Below are positions 34,245 to 44,444 of a stretch of DNA of 64,000 nt, piece after piece. Source of the stretch: Nocardioides speluncae (GTDB taxonomy: Bacteria; Actinomycetota; Actinomycetes; Propionibacteriales; Nocardioidaceae). How positions within the stretch are numbered: position 1 is the first letter of the stretch; the number at the start of each line of letters is the position of its first letter. The notes beneath the pieces are model-generated. The model did no database searches, had not been told where the DNA came from, and saw nothing but the letters and a program-made list of their open reading frames with translations. Location: assembly GCF_003121585.1 (NCBI RefSeq), contig NZ_QEOO01000026.1, positions 62,001-126,000 of the forward strand, given 5' to 3'. A program made the position numbers and the translations under genes.

Positions 34245-34830
34245 TGGCGCCCTCTCCGATCAAGGTGACCTTGGGTCTGTTGCGGACGGTCTGGAGGAAC
34301 CCTGAATCGGTGTCGGTGCGCCAGCGCTCCGGCCGCACCCGCTGAATGTTTACCTCGCGCCCAACTCGCTTGGCCGCACGCGACGCCGCCCGGTCGAGGT
34401 CGTCCTCGTCGGCGCCGCCGATGACGAGTACGTCGATGTCACCGGGTGTTCTTCCTGGCGTGCCGTCGTACCGCTCAGCCCACGATCCGTAGATATAGGC
34501 GAGGTCGATGCCATCGATCGCGGCGAGCTCCTGTCGGAGCACTGGGATCGGGCCGAACGTCACGGCCAGGAGCTCGGTCAGCGGCCTCGTGGCCGGGTTG
34601 CGGTCGTTCGGGCGCACCAGCCGCGACCGACCTTGACGACTCTCGGTGACCAGGTCCGCCTCGGCCAGCCGATCCACCTCACGCAGTGCAGTGATCTCCG
34701 AAACGCCGACCCGCCTGGCGATCTCGGCGATGCTGTGCTCGGCGTCGGGGTGCAGGAAGATCCAGGCCAGCACGTCTCCCTGCGCCCTCGACCGCATGAG
34801 AGGGAGGAGAATTGGAGCCGGGACCTTCAT
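34237..34830 (-). CDS. Nucleotidyltransferase (MNT domain) with N-terminal winged helix-turn-helix
   Basis: 197 aa. Residues 1-80 are a winged helix (MRSRAQGDVLAWIFLHPDAEHSIAEIARRVGVSEITALREVDRLAEADLV). Residues 95-170 are a minimal nucleotidyltransferase: AYIYGSWAERYDGTPGRTPGDIDVLVIG carries the G-S and D-x-D metal-binding signature, with a longer gap than in typical MNT proteins. A short tail follows. So DNA binding and antitoxin activity are joined in one protein. ATG 34830 (MKVPAP) is preferred; an ATG 7 codons upstream is possible. The start sits within an inverted repeat. Confidence 0.85.
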   Translation of the reverse strand: MKVPAPILLPLMRSRAQGDVLAWIFLHPDAEHSIAEIARRVGVSEITALREVDRLAEADLVTESRQGRSRLVRPNDRNPATRPLTELLAVTFGPIPVLRQELAAIDGIDLAYIYGSWAERYDGTPGRTPGDIDVLVIGGADEDDLDRAASRAAKRVGREVNIQRVRPERWRTDTDSGFLQTVRNRPKVTLIGEGASA

Positions 34831-34840
34831 AAAACGAAGG
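34824..34840. promoter_or_regulatory. Inverted repeat over the start codon of the HTH-MNT gene
   Basis: CCTTC-ATAAAAC-GAAGG overlaps the ATG at 34830 of the minus-strand gene. The gene product has a helix-turn-helix, so this is a candidate autoregulatory operator. The right arm GAAGG also forms a Shine-Dalgarno for the small plus-strand frame starting at 34846. Confidence 0.4.
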
Positions 34841-35185
34841 ATAACATGCACTTTAGACAGGATGTCTGCGCGGATGGCGGCGGCGACTTGATCGCCAACG
34901 ACTTCCTCGGCCCGTGCGAGGTAGTCAATCTCGTAGCCCAGCTCCGATCGTTCCGAGGGGTCCGGACACGGGCGACACTCAAGTCCGGGCGAGGTCGAGA
35001 GCTTCTACATCCTCGACGACGAAGCCGATGAACGAATGGCTCCGCTAACTAGCTTCGGTCCCGATCTTGAGTGCATCTGGTACGCGCTGCGTCTTTACCG
35101 ACGGACCGTTTATGGGCCGGGTTCCGTTCTGCTGGGACGCCCGACTAGTTTGGGGTGGAACCCACTGACTGAACGAGGAGCCGAC
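34841..35185 (+). other. Intergenic region before gltA with a doubtful 61-codon frame
   Basis: About 345 bases. A plus-strand frame 34846-35031 (MHFRQDVCADGGGDL...) has a good GAAGG Shine-Dalgarno 5 nt before the ATG and would give 61 aa, but the protein resembles no family and ends in an Arg-rich tail. From about 35000 another frame reads VESFYILDDEADERMAPLTSF, which looks like coding sequence without a start. The two could be pieces of one decayed gene. The rest up to the GAGGAG of gltA shows nothing else; I found no convincing gltA promoter. Confidence 0.3.
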
Positions 35186-36529
<1,344 letters not shown>

Positions 36530-36534
36530 CCGGT

Positions 36535-36608
36535 CTTGTAACGCGGAGTTACGCACACTTCCAGCGCGTAATTACGCCATACCACTGCGCGTAACTCCGC
36601 GTTACAAG
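36535..36608. terminator. Long perfect hairpin between convergent gltA and pullulanase genes
   Basis: Arms of 20 bp (36535-36554 and 36589-36608; CTTGTAACGCGG... and its exact complement) enclose a 34-nt loop that itself contains the 12-bp palindrome GCGTAATTACGC. The structure is symmetrical, so it can stop transcription from both sides. The three GTAA(C/T)-type elements suggest a repeat element rather than a simple terminator. Confidence 0.7.
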
Positions 36609-36614
36609 GCGGCG

Positions 36615-39600
36615 TCAGCGGGTGAACACCGCTGTCGTCCGCGCCGGCACCGTGACGCGGCCGTCGCCCACGGTGGAGCCCTTGACCACCTCGTCCGAGC
36701 CGCCGGCCTGGACGGGATGCAGCGCCCAGCCATCGCCGGCGCCACTCACCGTCGTCGCGTCGGGGCTGGCGTTGAAGACGACGAGTACGCCGTCCCGGTC
36801 GGCGTCCGCGTCCGGCCCCGCGGTGTCGTCGATCAGCATCGCGATCACCCCGGGTCCGGCGTCCAGGAACGACACCTTGGCCTGGATCGCCGCCAGTGAG
36901 CCGAGCCGGAACAGCGGCATGGACTGCCGGATCCGCAGCAGGTCCTGGGCCCCGGCGTGGGCGGCGTCCATGTCGGCTGGTCCGGGCTTGAGCGAAGGGT
37001 CGCCGAGCAGCGGCCGCATGAAGTCCCACTTGGCGCTGTTGTCGGCGGCGAGCGGCAGGCCGGAGCCGAAGGTGTGCTGCTGCCGGGACCAGTCCACCCG
37101 GTTGAACCAGTCGCCGGAGTCGTAGGAGTTGCGGTCCAGCGACTTCGAGCGCAGCAGGTCGCTGCCGGCGTGCCAGAACACCACGCCCTGCGACAGCGCG
37201 ACCGTGGACAGCGACAGCGTGTTCATCCGGACCCGGTCGGCCATCGACGTCGACTGCGGGAGCTTGTAGGCGAGCGCGTCGAAGAGCGTCTCGTTGTCGT
37301 GCGCGTCGACGTAGGTGACGGTCTCGCTCGGGTCGTCGGCGTACCCGGCCGGCTGGCCGTTGTAGTCGACCTCGCTGCCGACGACCGTCGCCCCCGTCGA
37401 GTCGCGGAAGCGGAAGTCGGCCAGGTTGCCGGCGAGGCCGAGCTTGACCAGGTCGGTCGCGTGCCGGAGCCGGGCCGCCTGCTCGTCCGGCGTGCCGTTG
37501 ACCGGGTCGCCGTTCGGGTCGGTGGCGAGGCCCGAGCCGAAGCCCTGGATGCGCGGGTTCTCGTCGAACGGCCCGCCGCCGCGGACGGCGTCGCGCTGCC
37601 GGTCGGTGAACGAGCCGATGCCGGTGCCGCCGAGGTTGAGCTGGGTGGCCTGCTCGAACCGGGCGTCATCGGCCACCTCGCCGAAGTTCCAGCCCTCGCC
37701 GTACAGGTAGATCGCCTTGCCGTCGACGCCGTCGCGCTGCAGCGTGAGCCGGTCCAGCGCCGCGCGCAGGTTGAGCATGTTCTGCTTCGAGTGGTGGCCC
37801 ATCAGGTCGAACCGGAAGCCGTTGACCTTGTACTCACGCGCCCAGGTGAGCACCGAGTCGATCATCAGCTTCTCCATCATCGCGTGCTCGGACGCGGTGT
37901 TCGCGCAGCACGTCGACGTCTCCTGGGCGCCGGTCGCCGAGAGCCGGTGGTAGTAGCCGGGGACGATCCTGTCGAGGACCGACTTGGCGTCCTGGCCCGA
38001 CGCAGCGGTGTGGTTGTAGACCACGTCCATGACCACCTGCAGCCCGGCGCCGTTCAGGCCCTGCACCATCCGCCGGAACTCGACCGTACGGCGGGTCCCC
38101 TCCGGATCGGTCGCGTAGGAGCCCTCCGGCGCCGTGTAGTGGAGCGGGTCGTAGCCCCAGTTGAAGCCGTCCTGGCCGCGGACCGCGTCCACGCAGGCCT
38201 GCTGCTCGGTCGAGTCGGCCGGGTACGACGCCAGGTCACAGGCGGGTGTCGCCTGCGCCGACCGCCGCTCCTCGACCGTCGCGATGTCGAACGCCGGCAG
38301 CAGGTGCACGGTGTTCAGGCCGGCGTCAGCGAGCCGGCGCAGGTGCCGCATGCCCGCGCTGTCGCGGTGCGTGAACGCCTGATAGCCGCCGCGATCCGCC
38401 GCGGGCACCGTCTGGTCACCGATCGAGAAGTCGCGGACATGAAGCTCATAGACGCTTCGGTCCTCGGGATTGGCCACCCGCGGCGGTCGCAGCGACGACC
38501 ACCCCGCCGGTGCCAGCGTCCTGTCGGCCAGGTCGGCGATCACCGACCGCTGGGAGTTGGTGGTCAGCGCGACCGAGTAGGGATCGGTGACCCGGTTCCG
38601 GACCACCTCGCCCGCGGCTGGCGCCCAGACCAGCACGTCGAAGGCGTACGTCGCGCCCCGCCACGACCGCTCGCCGGTCACCGTCCAGCTGCCGTCGGCC
38701 TGCCGCCGCATCGGCACCTTGGTCGGCGTCGCACCCCGCCAGAGCACCAGGTCGACGTCCTGCGCCGTGGGCGCCCACAGCGCGAGCGACGGCTTGCCGT
38801 CGCGCCAGGTGACCCCGAAGTCGCGGTCGGCCGCATCGGCGTACACGTCGTCGAGCACGCCGGGGATCTGCACCCCGGTCGCGTCGAACAGCGCGCCCGA
38901 CCGGGCGAACGACGCCACCGCCAGCTGGCCCTTCAGCAGCTCGGGCACCCGCCCGAGGTCGCTGCTGCGGAGCCGGAACGCCTCGTAGTCGGCCAAGTGC
39001 GGGAACTTGGCAAGCACCGCCGCCGGCAACCCGGCCGGGTCGTGGGTCAACGGGACCGAAGTACCGCCCACGATCGCCTCGGCGTCGACCTCGAGCCCGC
39101 CGTCGGGCGCCGAGTAGAGCCGGTAGCGCCGGGTGTCGGCGTCCGGGACGTCCCAGGCCAGCAGCCCGCGGCCGAGCCACTGCGCCTTCGCCTTGGTCAG
39201 GTCCGGCGCGGCACCGGCCGCGCGGGTGCTGATGGTCAGCACGTGGCTGGCCAGGTCATAGCTGAAGACGACCTCGGCGCCGGCCTGTACGTCGAACGGA
39301 ATGTCCGCGCCATCGGGAGCCCCGCCCGCGCCGTAGTTCTCCTCCCAGCTCAGGCCGTGGGTGACCTTGGCGGCGTAGGAGCCGCCCGGGATCGCCGAGG
39401 TCACCAGCCGGTAGACGCCGTCGCCGTCCGGGTCCTGCAGCCACGAGCGCATACAGTCCGGCGCCCAGTCGGCCGAGCAGCCCAGCTCGCTCTGGAAGCT
39501 CCCGGGCGCGGTCACGATCGGCCCCTCGGCGTCGGTGGTCGCCCAATGGGTGCCGTGGTCGTAGTAGAAGCTCACACTCTGCTCTGCGGGCAGGTTCAGC

Positions 39601-42314
39601 GGGATGTTCGGGCCGTTCTGGACGCCGCCGGCGCCGTAGTTCTCGTCCCAGCTGCGCTCGATGGCGGCCTTGTACTCGTACTGGCCCGCGGGCAGGGTGG
39701 CCGTCTTCTTCCAGACCAGGTCGTTGGGGTCCAGCGTCAGCTGGGCCTGGTCACAGTCGGGCTGCCAGTCGCCCGGGCAGCCGAGCTCGGAGTTGGTCGA
39801 CCCCGGCACCGACACCTCGGCCGGCTGGGTGACCGGGCCACCCGGGCCGCCAGGCTCGCTGGGCTTCGGGTCGCCGACGACGGCGTACGTCGAGCTCACC
39901 GAGTGGTTGCCGCTGTGGTCGCGGAGGACCGCTCGGTACTCCAGCATGGTCCCCTTGGCCAGCCCCCGGACGTCGTGGAAGACCCGGTACGGCGCGTTGT
40001 CGTCGGTGCCGAGCCGGGTCCAGTCGGTGGCCCCGACCGGGCGCCAGGCCAGGGTGACCTGGTTGAAGCCGCCGTCCGGCACCCCGACGCCGACCTCGGC
40101 CCGGCCGCCGACGGTCCCGCCGGCGCTTGGGGTCTCGAAGATCACCGCCGGGGCGTGCTGGCGGCGGTCGAGCGGGGTCTCGGCGCGATAGACCGCCGCG
40201 GACAGCGGCGGCACGGTCAGCGTCATCCGGCCCTCGGCGTCGGTCCGCACCGTCGACCGGGTGCCGGGCCAGATCTGCCGGAACGACTCGCGGTCGGTCA
40301 GCGTCTCGATGGTCACCGTCTTCGCCGTCGCGGCGTTGTTGAGCGCCACGACGTACTCGCGGTTGTCGCCGGCCCGGATCCGGCTGACGGCGTACACGCC
40401 GGCGCTGTTGCTCGCGTACCGATGCAGCTGGGCACCGTCGGCCAGGGCCGGGTGCGCCTCGCGCAGCCCGGCGAGCGCGGCGATCTCGCGGTAGAGCGGG
40501 TGGTCCTGGTCGTAGTTGGGCTGAGCCGTCGTGGAGTCGGTGCCGATCAGGTCGTCGTCGTTGTACGACGGCACCCGGCTCGCGAACATGTCCTGCCGCG
40601 CATCCTTGTCGCCGCCGTCGCCGGTGAAGCCCTGCTCGTCGCCGTAGTAGACGACCGGCTGGCCGCGGGTGAGGTACATCAGCGCGTGCGCGAGCCGGTC
40701 GCGGCCCAGCAGATCGTCGCCGTCGGCGTCCTGGTCGAGGAAGTTGCCGATCCGGCCCATGTCGTGGTTGCCGAGGAAGGTCGGCAGCGCGTAGGCGTTG
40801 GAGTCGGCGTCGGTGTAGTAGTCGTCGGCCGCAAAGAAGTCACGGATCTTGGTCGTGCCCGTGCCCTTGGCGAAGGCGGTGCCGGCGTTCTGGAACCCGA
40901 AGTCGAGAGTCGCGTCGAGCCGGCCCTCGGTGCTGAACGCCGACATCGCGGCCGGGCTGGAGTCGAAGACCTCGCCGAACGCGAAGAAGTCGTCGTTGCC
41001 GGCCTGGCCGGCGTGGTCGCGGATCGCGGGCGCGAACTTCTGCCAGAACTCCATGTTCACGTGCTTGACCGTGTCGATCCGGAAGCCGTCGATGCCGAAG
41101 TCGACCCACTGCTTGTAGATCTCGGTCATCCCGTCCACGACGTCGGGCTGCTCGGTGAACAGGTCGTCGAGGCCGACGAAGTCGCCGTACGTCGAGGACT
41201 CGCCGGCGAAGGTCGAGTCGCCGCGGTTGTGGTAGTTGGTCGGGTCGTTGAGCCAGGCCGGCACCTTCACGGTCTCGTCGGCCGGGCTCTTGAACACCGG
41301 CGTGTAGGGGAACGACTCGTTGTCGAGCTGGGGGAAGTCGTCGGTGCCGGCGTACTCCCGGTCGTCGAACGGCGTGCCGTCGGCGTCGACGTACGGCGAG
41401 GTCGCCTTGTCGACGTAGGAGTACCGCCCCTCCTGATAGTCGATCACGTCGGCGGTGTGGTTGGTGATGATGTCGAAGAAGACCTTGATGCCGCGGTCGT
41501 GGGCCCGGTCGACGAGGGTCTTGAGCTCGGCGTTGGTGCCGAGGTGCGGGTCGATCGTGGTGAAATCGGTGACCCAGTAGCCGTGGTAGCCGGCCGACGC
41601 GTCCGCCCCGGAACCCTGGACCGGGCGGTTCTTGAAGCTCGGGGTCAGCCAGATCGCGGTGGTGCCGAGGTCCTCGATGTAGTCGAGCTTCTCGGTGATC
41701 CCGGCGATGTCGCCACCGTGGTAGAAGCCCTTGTCGGTCGGGTCGAGGCCGGTCGCCAGCCGGTCACCGGTGAGGCCGCCCTCGTCGTTCGCCGGGTTGC
41801 CGTTGGCGAACCGGTCGGCCATCACGAAGTAGAACCGCTCCTTGGTGAGCGGCTCGCGCAGGCTGGTCGTCGCCAGCGCCTCGTCGGCGGGTGTGACCTC
41901 GCCCGGCGGCAGCTCCGCGGGCGCGATCGAGACCCGATGGCTGGCGTGGTCGTAACCGAAGGTCAGCTCGGCGGCTGCCTTCAGCACGAGCGGGATGTTG
42001 GCGCTGCCGCCGTCCGCGCCGTACGACTCGTCCCAAGTGCCGTTGAGCGCCACCTTGAGCTCGTGGCTGCCAGCCGGTACGGCGAACGTGCCGGCCCAGG
42101 TGCCGTCCGGCTGCTGGGTGAGCCGGGTCTCCGCACACGGTGGCGCCCAGTCCTCAGCGCAGCCGAGCTCGGTCTGCAGGCTGCCGACCAGGGTGACCGA
42201 GGTTGGCTCCGGTGTGTGGTCGGCGCCGGCCGGGCCGGCGAGGCCGGCGACGGTCAGCAGGCCGGCGAGGAGGGCGGTGATGGTGGCCAGTGAGGTGCGG
42301 CGAGATATCGACAC
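36615..42314 (-). CDS. Secreted amylase-pullulanase (two GH13 domains)
   Basis: 1899 aa, secreted (signal peptide ending GLAGPAGA). An X25-type starch module at about 40-130 ([15 protein letters not shown]) is followed by an alpha-amylase domain with [11 protein letters not shown] (nucleophile Asp near 412), FAFGEVF (Glu near 445) and FLGNHDMGR (Asp near 517). A beta-sandwich and two more X25 modules follow (near 841 and 941, [14 protein letters not shown] and [14 protein letters not shown]). The C-terminal half is a pullulanase-type alpha-1,6-glucosidase: [19 protein letters not shown] (near 1501), YGEGWNFGE (near 1538), [10 protein letters not shown] (near 1671). It should cut both alpha-1,4 and alpha-1,6 bonds of starch, pullulan or glycogen. 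The GTG start lacks a strong ribosome site. Confidence 0.93.
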   Translation of the reverse strand: MSISRRTSLATITALLAGLLTVAGLAGPAGADHTPEPTSVTLVGSLQTELGCAEDWAPPCAETRLTQQPDGTWAGTFAVPAGSHELKVALNGTWDESYGADGGSANIPLVLKAAAELTFGYDHASHRVSIAPAELPPGEVTPADEALATTSLREPLTKERFYFVMADRFANGNPANDEGGLTGDRLATGLDPTDKGFYHGGDIAGITEKLDYIEDLGTTAIWLTPSFKNRPVQGSGADASAGYHGYWVTDFTTIDPHLGTNAELKTLVDRAHDRGIKVFFDIITNHTADVIDYQEGRYSYVDKATSPYVDADGTPFDDREYAGTDDFPQLDNESFPYTPVFKSPADETVKVPAWLNDPTNYHNRGDSTFAGESSTYGDFVGLDDLFTEQPDVVDGMTEIYKQWVDFGIDGFRIDTVKHVNMEFWQKFAPAIRDHAGQAGNDDFFAFGEVFDSSPAAMSAFSTEGRLDATLDFGFQNAGTAFAKGTGTTKIRDFFAADDYYTDADSNAYALPTFLGNHDMGRIGNFLDQDADGDDLLGRDRLAHALMYLTRGQPVVYYGDEQGFTGDGGDKDARQDMFASRVPSYNDDDLIGTDSTTAQPNYDQDHPLYREIAALAGLREAHPALADGAQLHRYASNSAGVYAVSRIRAGDNREYVVALNNAATAKTVTIETLTDRESFRQIWPGTRSTVRTDAEGRMTLTVPPLSAAVYRAETPLDRRQHAPAVIFETPSAGGTVGGRAEVGVGVPDGGFNQVTLAWRPVGATDWTRLGTDDNAPYRVFHDVRGLAKGTMLEYRAVLRDHSGNHSVSSTYAVVGDPKPSEPGGPGGPVTQPAEVSVPGSTNSELGCPGDWQPDCDQAQLTLDPNDLVWKKTATLPAGQYEYKAAIERSWDENYGAGGVQNGPNIPLNLPAEQSVSFYYDHGTHWATTDAEGPIVTAPGSFQSELGCSADWAPDCMRSWLQDPDGDGVYRLVTSAIPGGSYAAKVTHGLSWEENYGAGGAPDGADIPFDVQAGAEVVFSYDLASHVLTISTRAAGAAPDLTKAKAQWLGRGLLAWDVPDADTRRYRLYSAPDGGLEVDAEAIVGGTSVPLTHDPAGLPAAVLAKFPHLADYEAFRLRSSDLGRVPELLKGQLAVASFARSGALFDATGVQIPGVLDDVYADAADRDFGVTWRDGKPSLALWAPTAQDVDLVLWRGATPTKVPMRRQADGSWTVTGERSWRGATYAFDVLVWAPAAGEVVRNRVTDPYSVALTTNSQRSVIADLADRTLAPAGWSSLRPPRVANPEDRSVYELHVRDFSIGDQTVPAADRGGYQAFTHRDSAGMRHLRRLADAGLNTVHLLPAFDIATVEERRSAQATPACDLASYPADSTEQQACVDAVRGQDGFNWGYDPLHYTAPEGSYATDPEGTRRTVEFRRMVQGLNGAGLQVVMDVVYNHTAASGQDAKSVLDRIVPGYYHRLSATGAQETSTCCANTASEHAMMEKLMIDSVLTWAREYKVNGFRFDLMGHHSKQNMLNLRAALDRLTLQRDGVDGKAIYLYGEGWNFGEVADDARFEQATQLNLGGTGIGSFTDRQRDAVRGGGPFDENPRIQGFGSGLATDPNGDPVNGTPDEQAARLRHATDLVKLGLAGNLADFRFRDSTGATVVGSEVDYNGQPAGYADDPSETVTYVDAHDNETLFDALAYKLPQSTSMADRVRMNTLSLSTVALSQGVVFWHAGSDLLRSKSLDRNSYDSGDWFNRVDWSRQQHTFGSGLPLAADNSAKWDFMRPLLGDPSLKPGPADMDAAHAGAQDLLRIRQSMPLFRLGSLAAIQAKVSFLDAGPGVIAMLIDDTAGPDADADRDGVLVVFNASPDATTVSGAGDGWALHPVQAGGSDEVVKGSTVGDGRVTVPARTTAVFTR

Positions 42315-42352
42315 GGTTCATCCCGGGGGTGATGGAGAGTGTGATCGCGGTC

Positions 42353-42402
42353 ACCCTAGGGTCGTTGCAAGACGGGTGCAAGACTTGCAAGATCTTTCAA
42401 CG
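42353..42402 (-). promoter_or_regulatory. Promoter of the amylase-pullulanase gene with phased TTGCA-type repeats
   Basis: Minus strand TTGCAC (42381-42376), 17-bp spacer, TAGGGT (42358-42353). On the plus strand four related octamers lie at 42365 (TTGCAAGA), 42376 (GTGCAAGA), 42385 (TTGCAAGA) and 42395 (TTTCAACG), 9-11 bp apart, i.e. about one helical turn. They overlap and flank the -35. Repeats with TTGCA are found at amylase and maltose genes of Streptomyces under the LacI-family regulator MalR, so a maltose/starch regulator is the likely ligand. Confidence 0.6.
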
Positions 42403-42556
42403 ACGGCCCCGCTCACACGGCCCGGGATCTTGCACGGCGTATCACCAGCAGCCCGCGCAACTCCTCGGTCTTGTCGATGCAACCCTGCCTGCGGTTTTCG
42501 CGTCGACAGCATGTAACCGGGCCAACAGCCCCAGCAGACCTAGCGGAGGAAGCACC

Positions 42557-43087
42557 ATGTTCAAGCGGATCCTGACCACCACCGGCGTCACCCTCGGAGC
42601 CGTCGCACTCGTCACCACCTCGGCGTACGCCGACACCATCAACGGCACTCCCGGCGCCGACAACCTGAACGGCACTCCCCTGGCCGACACGATCAACGGC
42701 TTCGCCGGCAACGACTTCATCGCAGCCCGGGGCGGTAAGGACGTGGTCCGCGGCGGGAACGGCAATGACCTCCTGCTCGGCGAGAACGGCGGTGACCAGG
42801 TGTTCGGCGGTCCCGGCAACGACGAGCTCCAGGACTGGGAGCAGGAGTTCGGCGGCCCTGAGGACACCGACCACCTCGAGGGCGGGCCCGGCAACGACCA
42901 CCTGGGCGTCGGCAACGGCAAGGACAAGGCCTACGGCGGCAAAGGGAACGACACCTTCACCACCGAGCGCGACGGCAACGCCGACATCATCAACTGCGGC
43001 CCGGGTCGGGACGTCGTGACCTACAAGGGAAGCCGCGACCGCCGCGACACCGTCAAGAACTGCGAAGTCATCGTCATCGAGCGCTGA
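42557..43087 (+). CDS. Small secreted RTX (haemolysin-type calcium-binding repeat) protein
   Basis: 176 aa. Signal peptide MFKRILTTTGVTLGAVALVTTSAYA, then RTX-like nonapeptides: GTPGADNLNGTPLADTINGFAGNDFIAARGGKDVVRGGNGNDLLLG... These GGxGxDxUx turns bind Ca2+ and form a parallel beta-roll. The C-terminus DTVKNCEVIVIER closes the fold with a second Cys pairing IINCGPG. There is no enzymatic domain. GGAGGAAG precedes ATG 42557. A paralogue is at 46272-46751. Confidence 0.9.
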   Translation: MFKRILTTTGVTLGAVALVTTSAYADTINGTPGADNLNGTPLADTINGFAGNDFIAARGGKDVVRGGNGNDLLLGENGGDQVFGGPGNDELQDWEQEFGGPEDTDHLEGGPGNDHLGVGNGKDKAYGGKGNDTFTTERDGNADIINCGPGRDVVTYKGSRDRRDTVKNCEVIVIER

Positions 43088-43108
43088 CCGCTCGCAGCGA
43101 CACCGAAT

Positions 43109-43136
43109 GGGCGCCGGTTCCGCGGAACCGGCGCCC
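43109..43136 (+). terminator. Perfect GC hairpin behind the RTX gene
   Basis: A self-complementary 28-mer starting GGGCGCCGGTTCC with no loop beyond the centre, about 20 nt after the RTX stop. No T-run. Strong candidate for transcription termination. The rest of the gap to 43310 shows only a TAGGGT (43297-43302) that could be the -10 of the next gene. Confidence 0.6.
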
Positions 43137-43310
43137 ACTCGACATTTCATGCCATCGCAGCGTGCGGCTACCGCGTCCTAATCGGTATACAGCCGGGCCG
43201 ACTGACCGACCAGCCGTCCCCAGAGACCGACCACCGGATGAGAGAGTGGCTACGACGACGTGCACGCACCTTTACCCAGCCGGCGGCACCGGCCGCTAGG
43301 GTTGGCCGGC

Positions 43311-44048
43311 ATGCGGGTGGGGGTCTACATCGACGGTTTCAACCTCTACTACGGCGCCCGGCACATCTGCGGGCGAAGCACGGCCGGATGGCGATGGCTC
43401 GACCTTCGCGCGCTCAGCGCCAACGTCATCGGAGCGCACTCGCCCTGGAGTCCTGCTTCGATCCGCGTGGTCTATTGCACCGCCCGGATCAAGGCAGACG
43501 CCAGCAACCCGACTGCAGCCGGACCGCGCGAACAGGACGTGTACCTACGGGCGCTGAAGGCCTCGGGAACTGCGGACGAGATCTCGCTGGGCACCTACGT
43601 CAGCCGTGTCGCCACAGCCCCACTTGCCGTCGCAAACAAGAGGGCTAAGCCGATCCTCACCCGACCGGCGTGGCCAGTGGTGATCCAGGACGGGATCGGT
43701 GCGGACGTTCCTGACGCGACCTTCATGGTGTCGGTGGCACGCCGTGAGGAGAAGGGCAGCGACGTCAACGTCGCCGCCCACCTGCTCCTAGACGTACTCC
43801 AGAACAACGTCGACGCTGCGGTCGTGATCAGCAACGACAGCGACCTGGCCTTCCCCGTAGAGCAGGCTCGATTGCGGGTACCTGTCGGGACCGTCAACCC
43901 CACCAAGCGGTACCCGGCCGGTGGACTGGCCGGCGACCCGGCCGACGGAGTCGGCGGGCACTGGTGGGCTCAACTGGTCGACACTGACTACTATGCAGCC
44001 CAACTTCCGACGACCATCGGAAACCTGCAGAAGCCGGCGCCGTGGTAG
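43311..44048 (+). CDS. NYN-domain (PIN-like) ribonuclease family protein
   Basis: 245 aa. The NYN fold is shown by [15 protein letters not shown] (Asp and Asn of the active site), [21 protein letters not shown] and [14 protein letters not shown], the three acidic motifs of this LabA/DUF88-like family. These proteins are thought to be metal-dependent RNases; the target is unknown. ATG 43311 has no Shine-Dalgarno, but TAGGGT lies 9 nt upstream, so it may be leaderless. No defence or toxin partner is adjacent. Confidence 0.85.
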   Translation: MRVGVYIDGFNLYYGARHICGRSTAGWRWLDLRALSANVIGAHSPWSPASIRVVYCTARIKADASNPTAAGPREQDVYLRALKASGTADEISLGTYVSRVATAPLAVANKRAKPILTRPAWPVVIQDGIGADVPDATFMVSVARREEKGSDVNVAAHLLLDVLQNNVDAAVVISNDSDLAFPVEQARLRVPVGTVNPTKRYPAGGLAGDPADGVGGHWWAQLVDTDYYAAQLPTTIGNLQKPAPW

Positions 44049-44444
44049 TTCCAGCACGGGTCGCAGCAGCGGTCACAGGTTCTATCGCCGTTCTATCGCC
44101 ATAGGTATGGCGGCTTTCTGATGTTTTCTAAACTTGCCTGTGGCAAGTTGCGGTGACACACTTGAAACACACCGCCCGTCTCCTTCGTGGGACGGGTTTA
44201 ACCTTTCCAAGACTTCTTACGTCGGTTCCGGACCGAACGCCCACCCTCTCCACTACGTGTGTGCCACTCCAGTTGTGTGGCGATCACTTCCAGAAACGGG
44301 CGCAGACTGGCCCAACCATCGTTCGGTGGACTTACCGGCCAACTTCGTAGAGTTGGTTGCCCCTGCCCGTCGGCGGCGGCTTGCAGGCCCGCGGCCGCCG
44401 CGGCGCACTCAAGAACTGCGAAGTCGTGATCATCGAGCGCTGAC
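44049..44444. other. Less GC-rich intergenic region with hairpin and gene remnant
   Basis: About 400 bases with lower GC than the surroundings and no gene I can support. It contains a direct repeat TTCTATCGCC (about 44077 and 44090), an exact hairpin AACTTGCC-TGT-GGCAAGTT at 44131-44149, and the RTX gene remnant at 44411-44443. The low GC and the remnant suggest DNA that came in or was rearranged here. No integrase or tRNA is seen. Confidence 0.5.
44411..44443 (+). pseudogene. C-terminal remnant of an RTX protein gene
   Basis: Encodes KNCEVVIIER-stop. The same 11 codons end the intact RTX gene (KNCEVIVIER, stop at 43087), with 30 of 33 bases identical. Nothing RTX-like precedes it beyond an Arg-rich stretch, so only the tail of a third RTX copy survives, just before the MFS gene stop codon. 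Confidence 0.6.

Noticed and set aside
36957-42293. Very long open frame on the plus strand opposite the amylase-pullulanase gene
   Set aside because: It is the mirror frame of a GC-rich gene with strong third-position bias; its protein is Val/Arg/Gly-rich without any family pattern, while the minus-strand protein shows all GH13 motifs.
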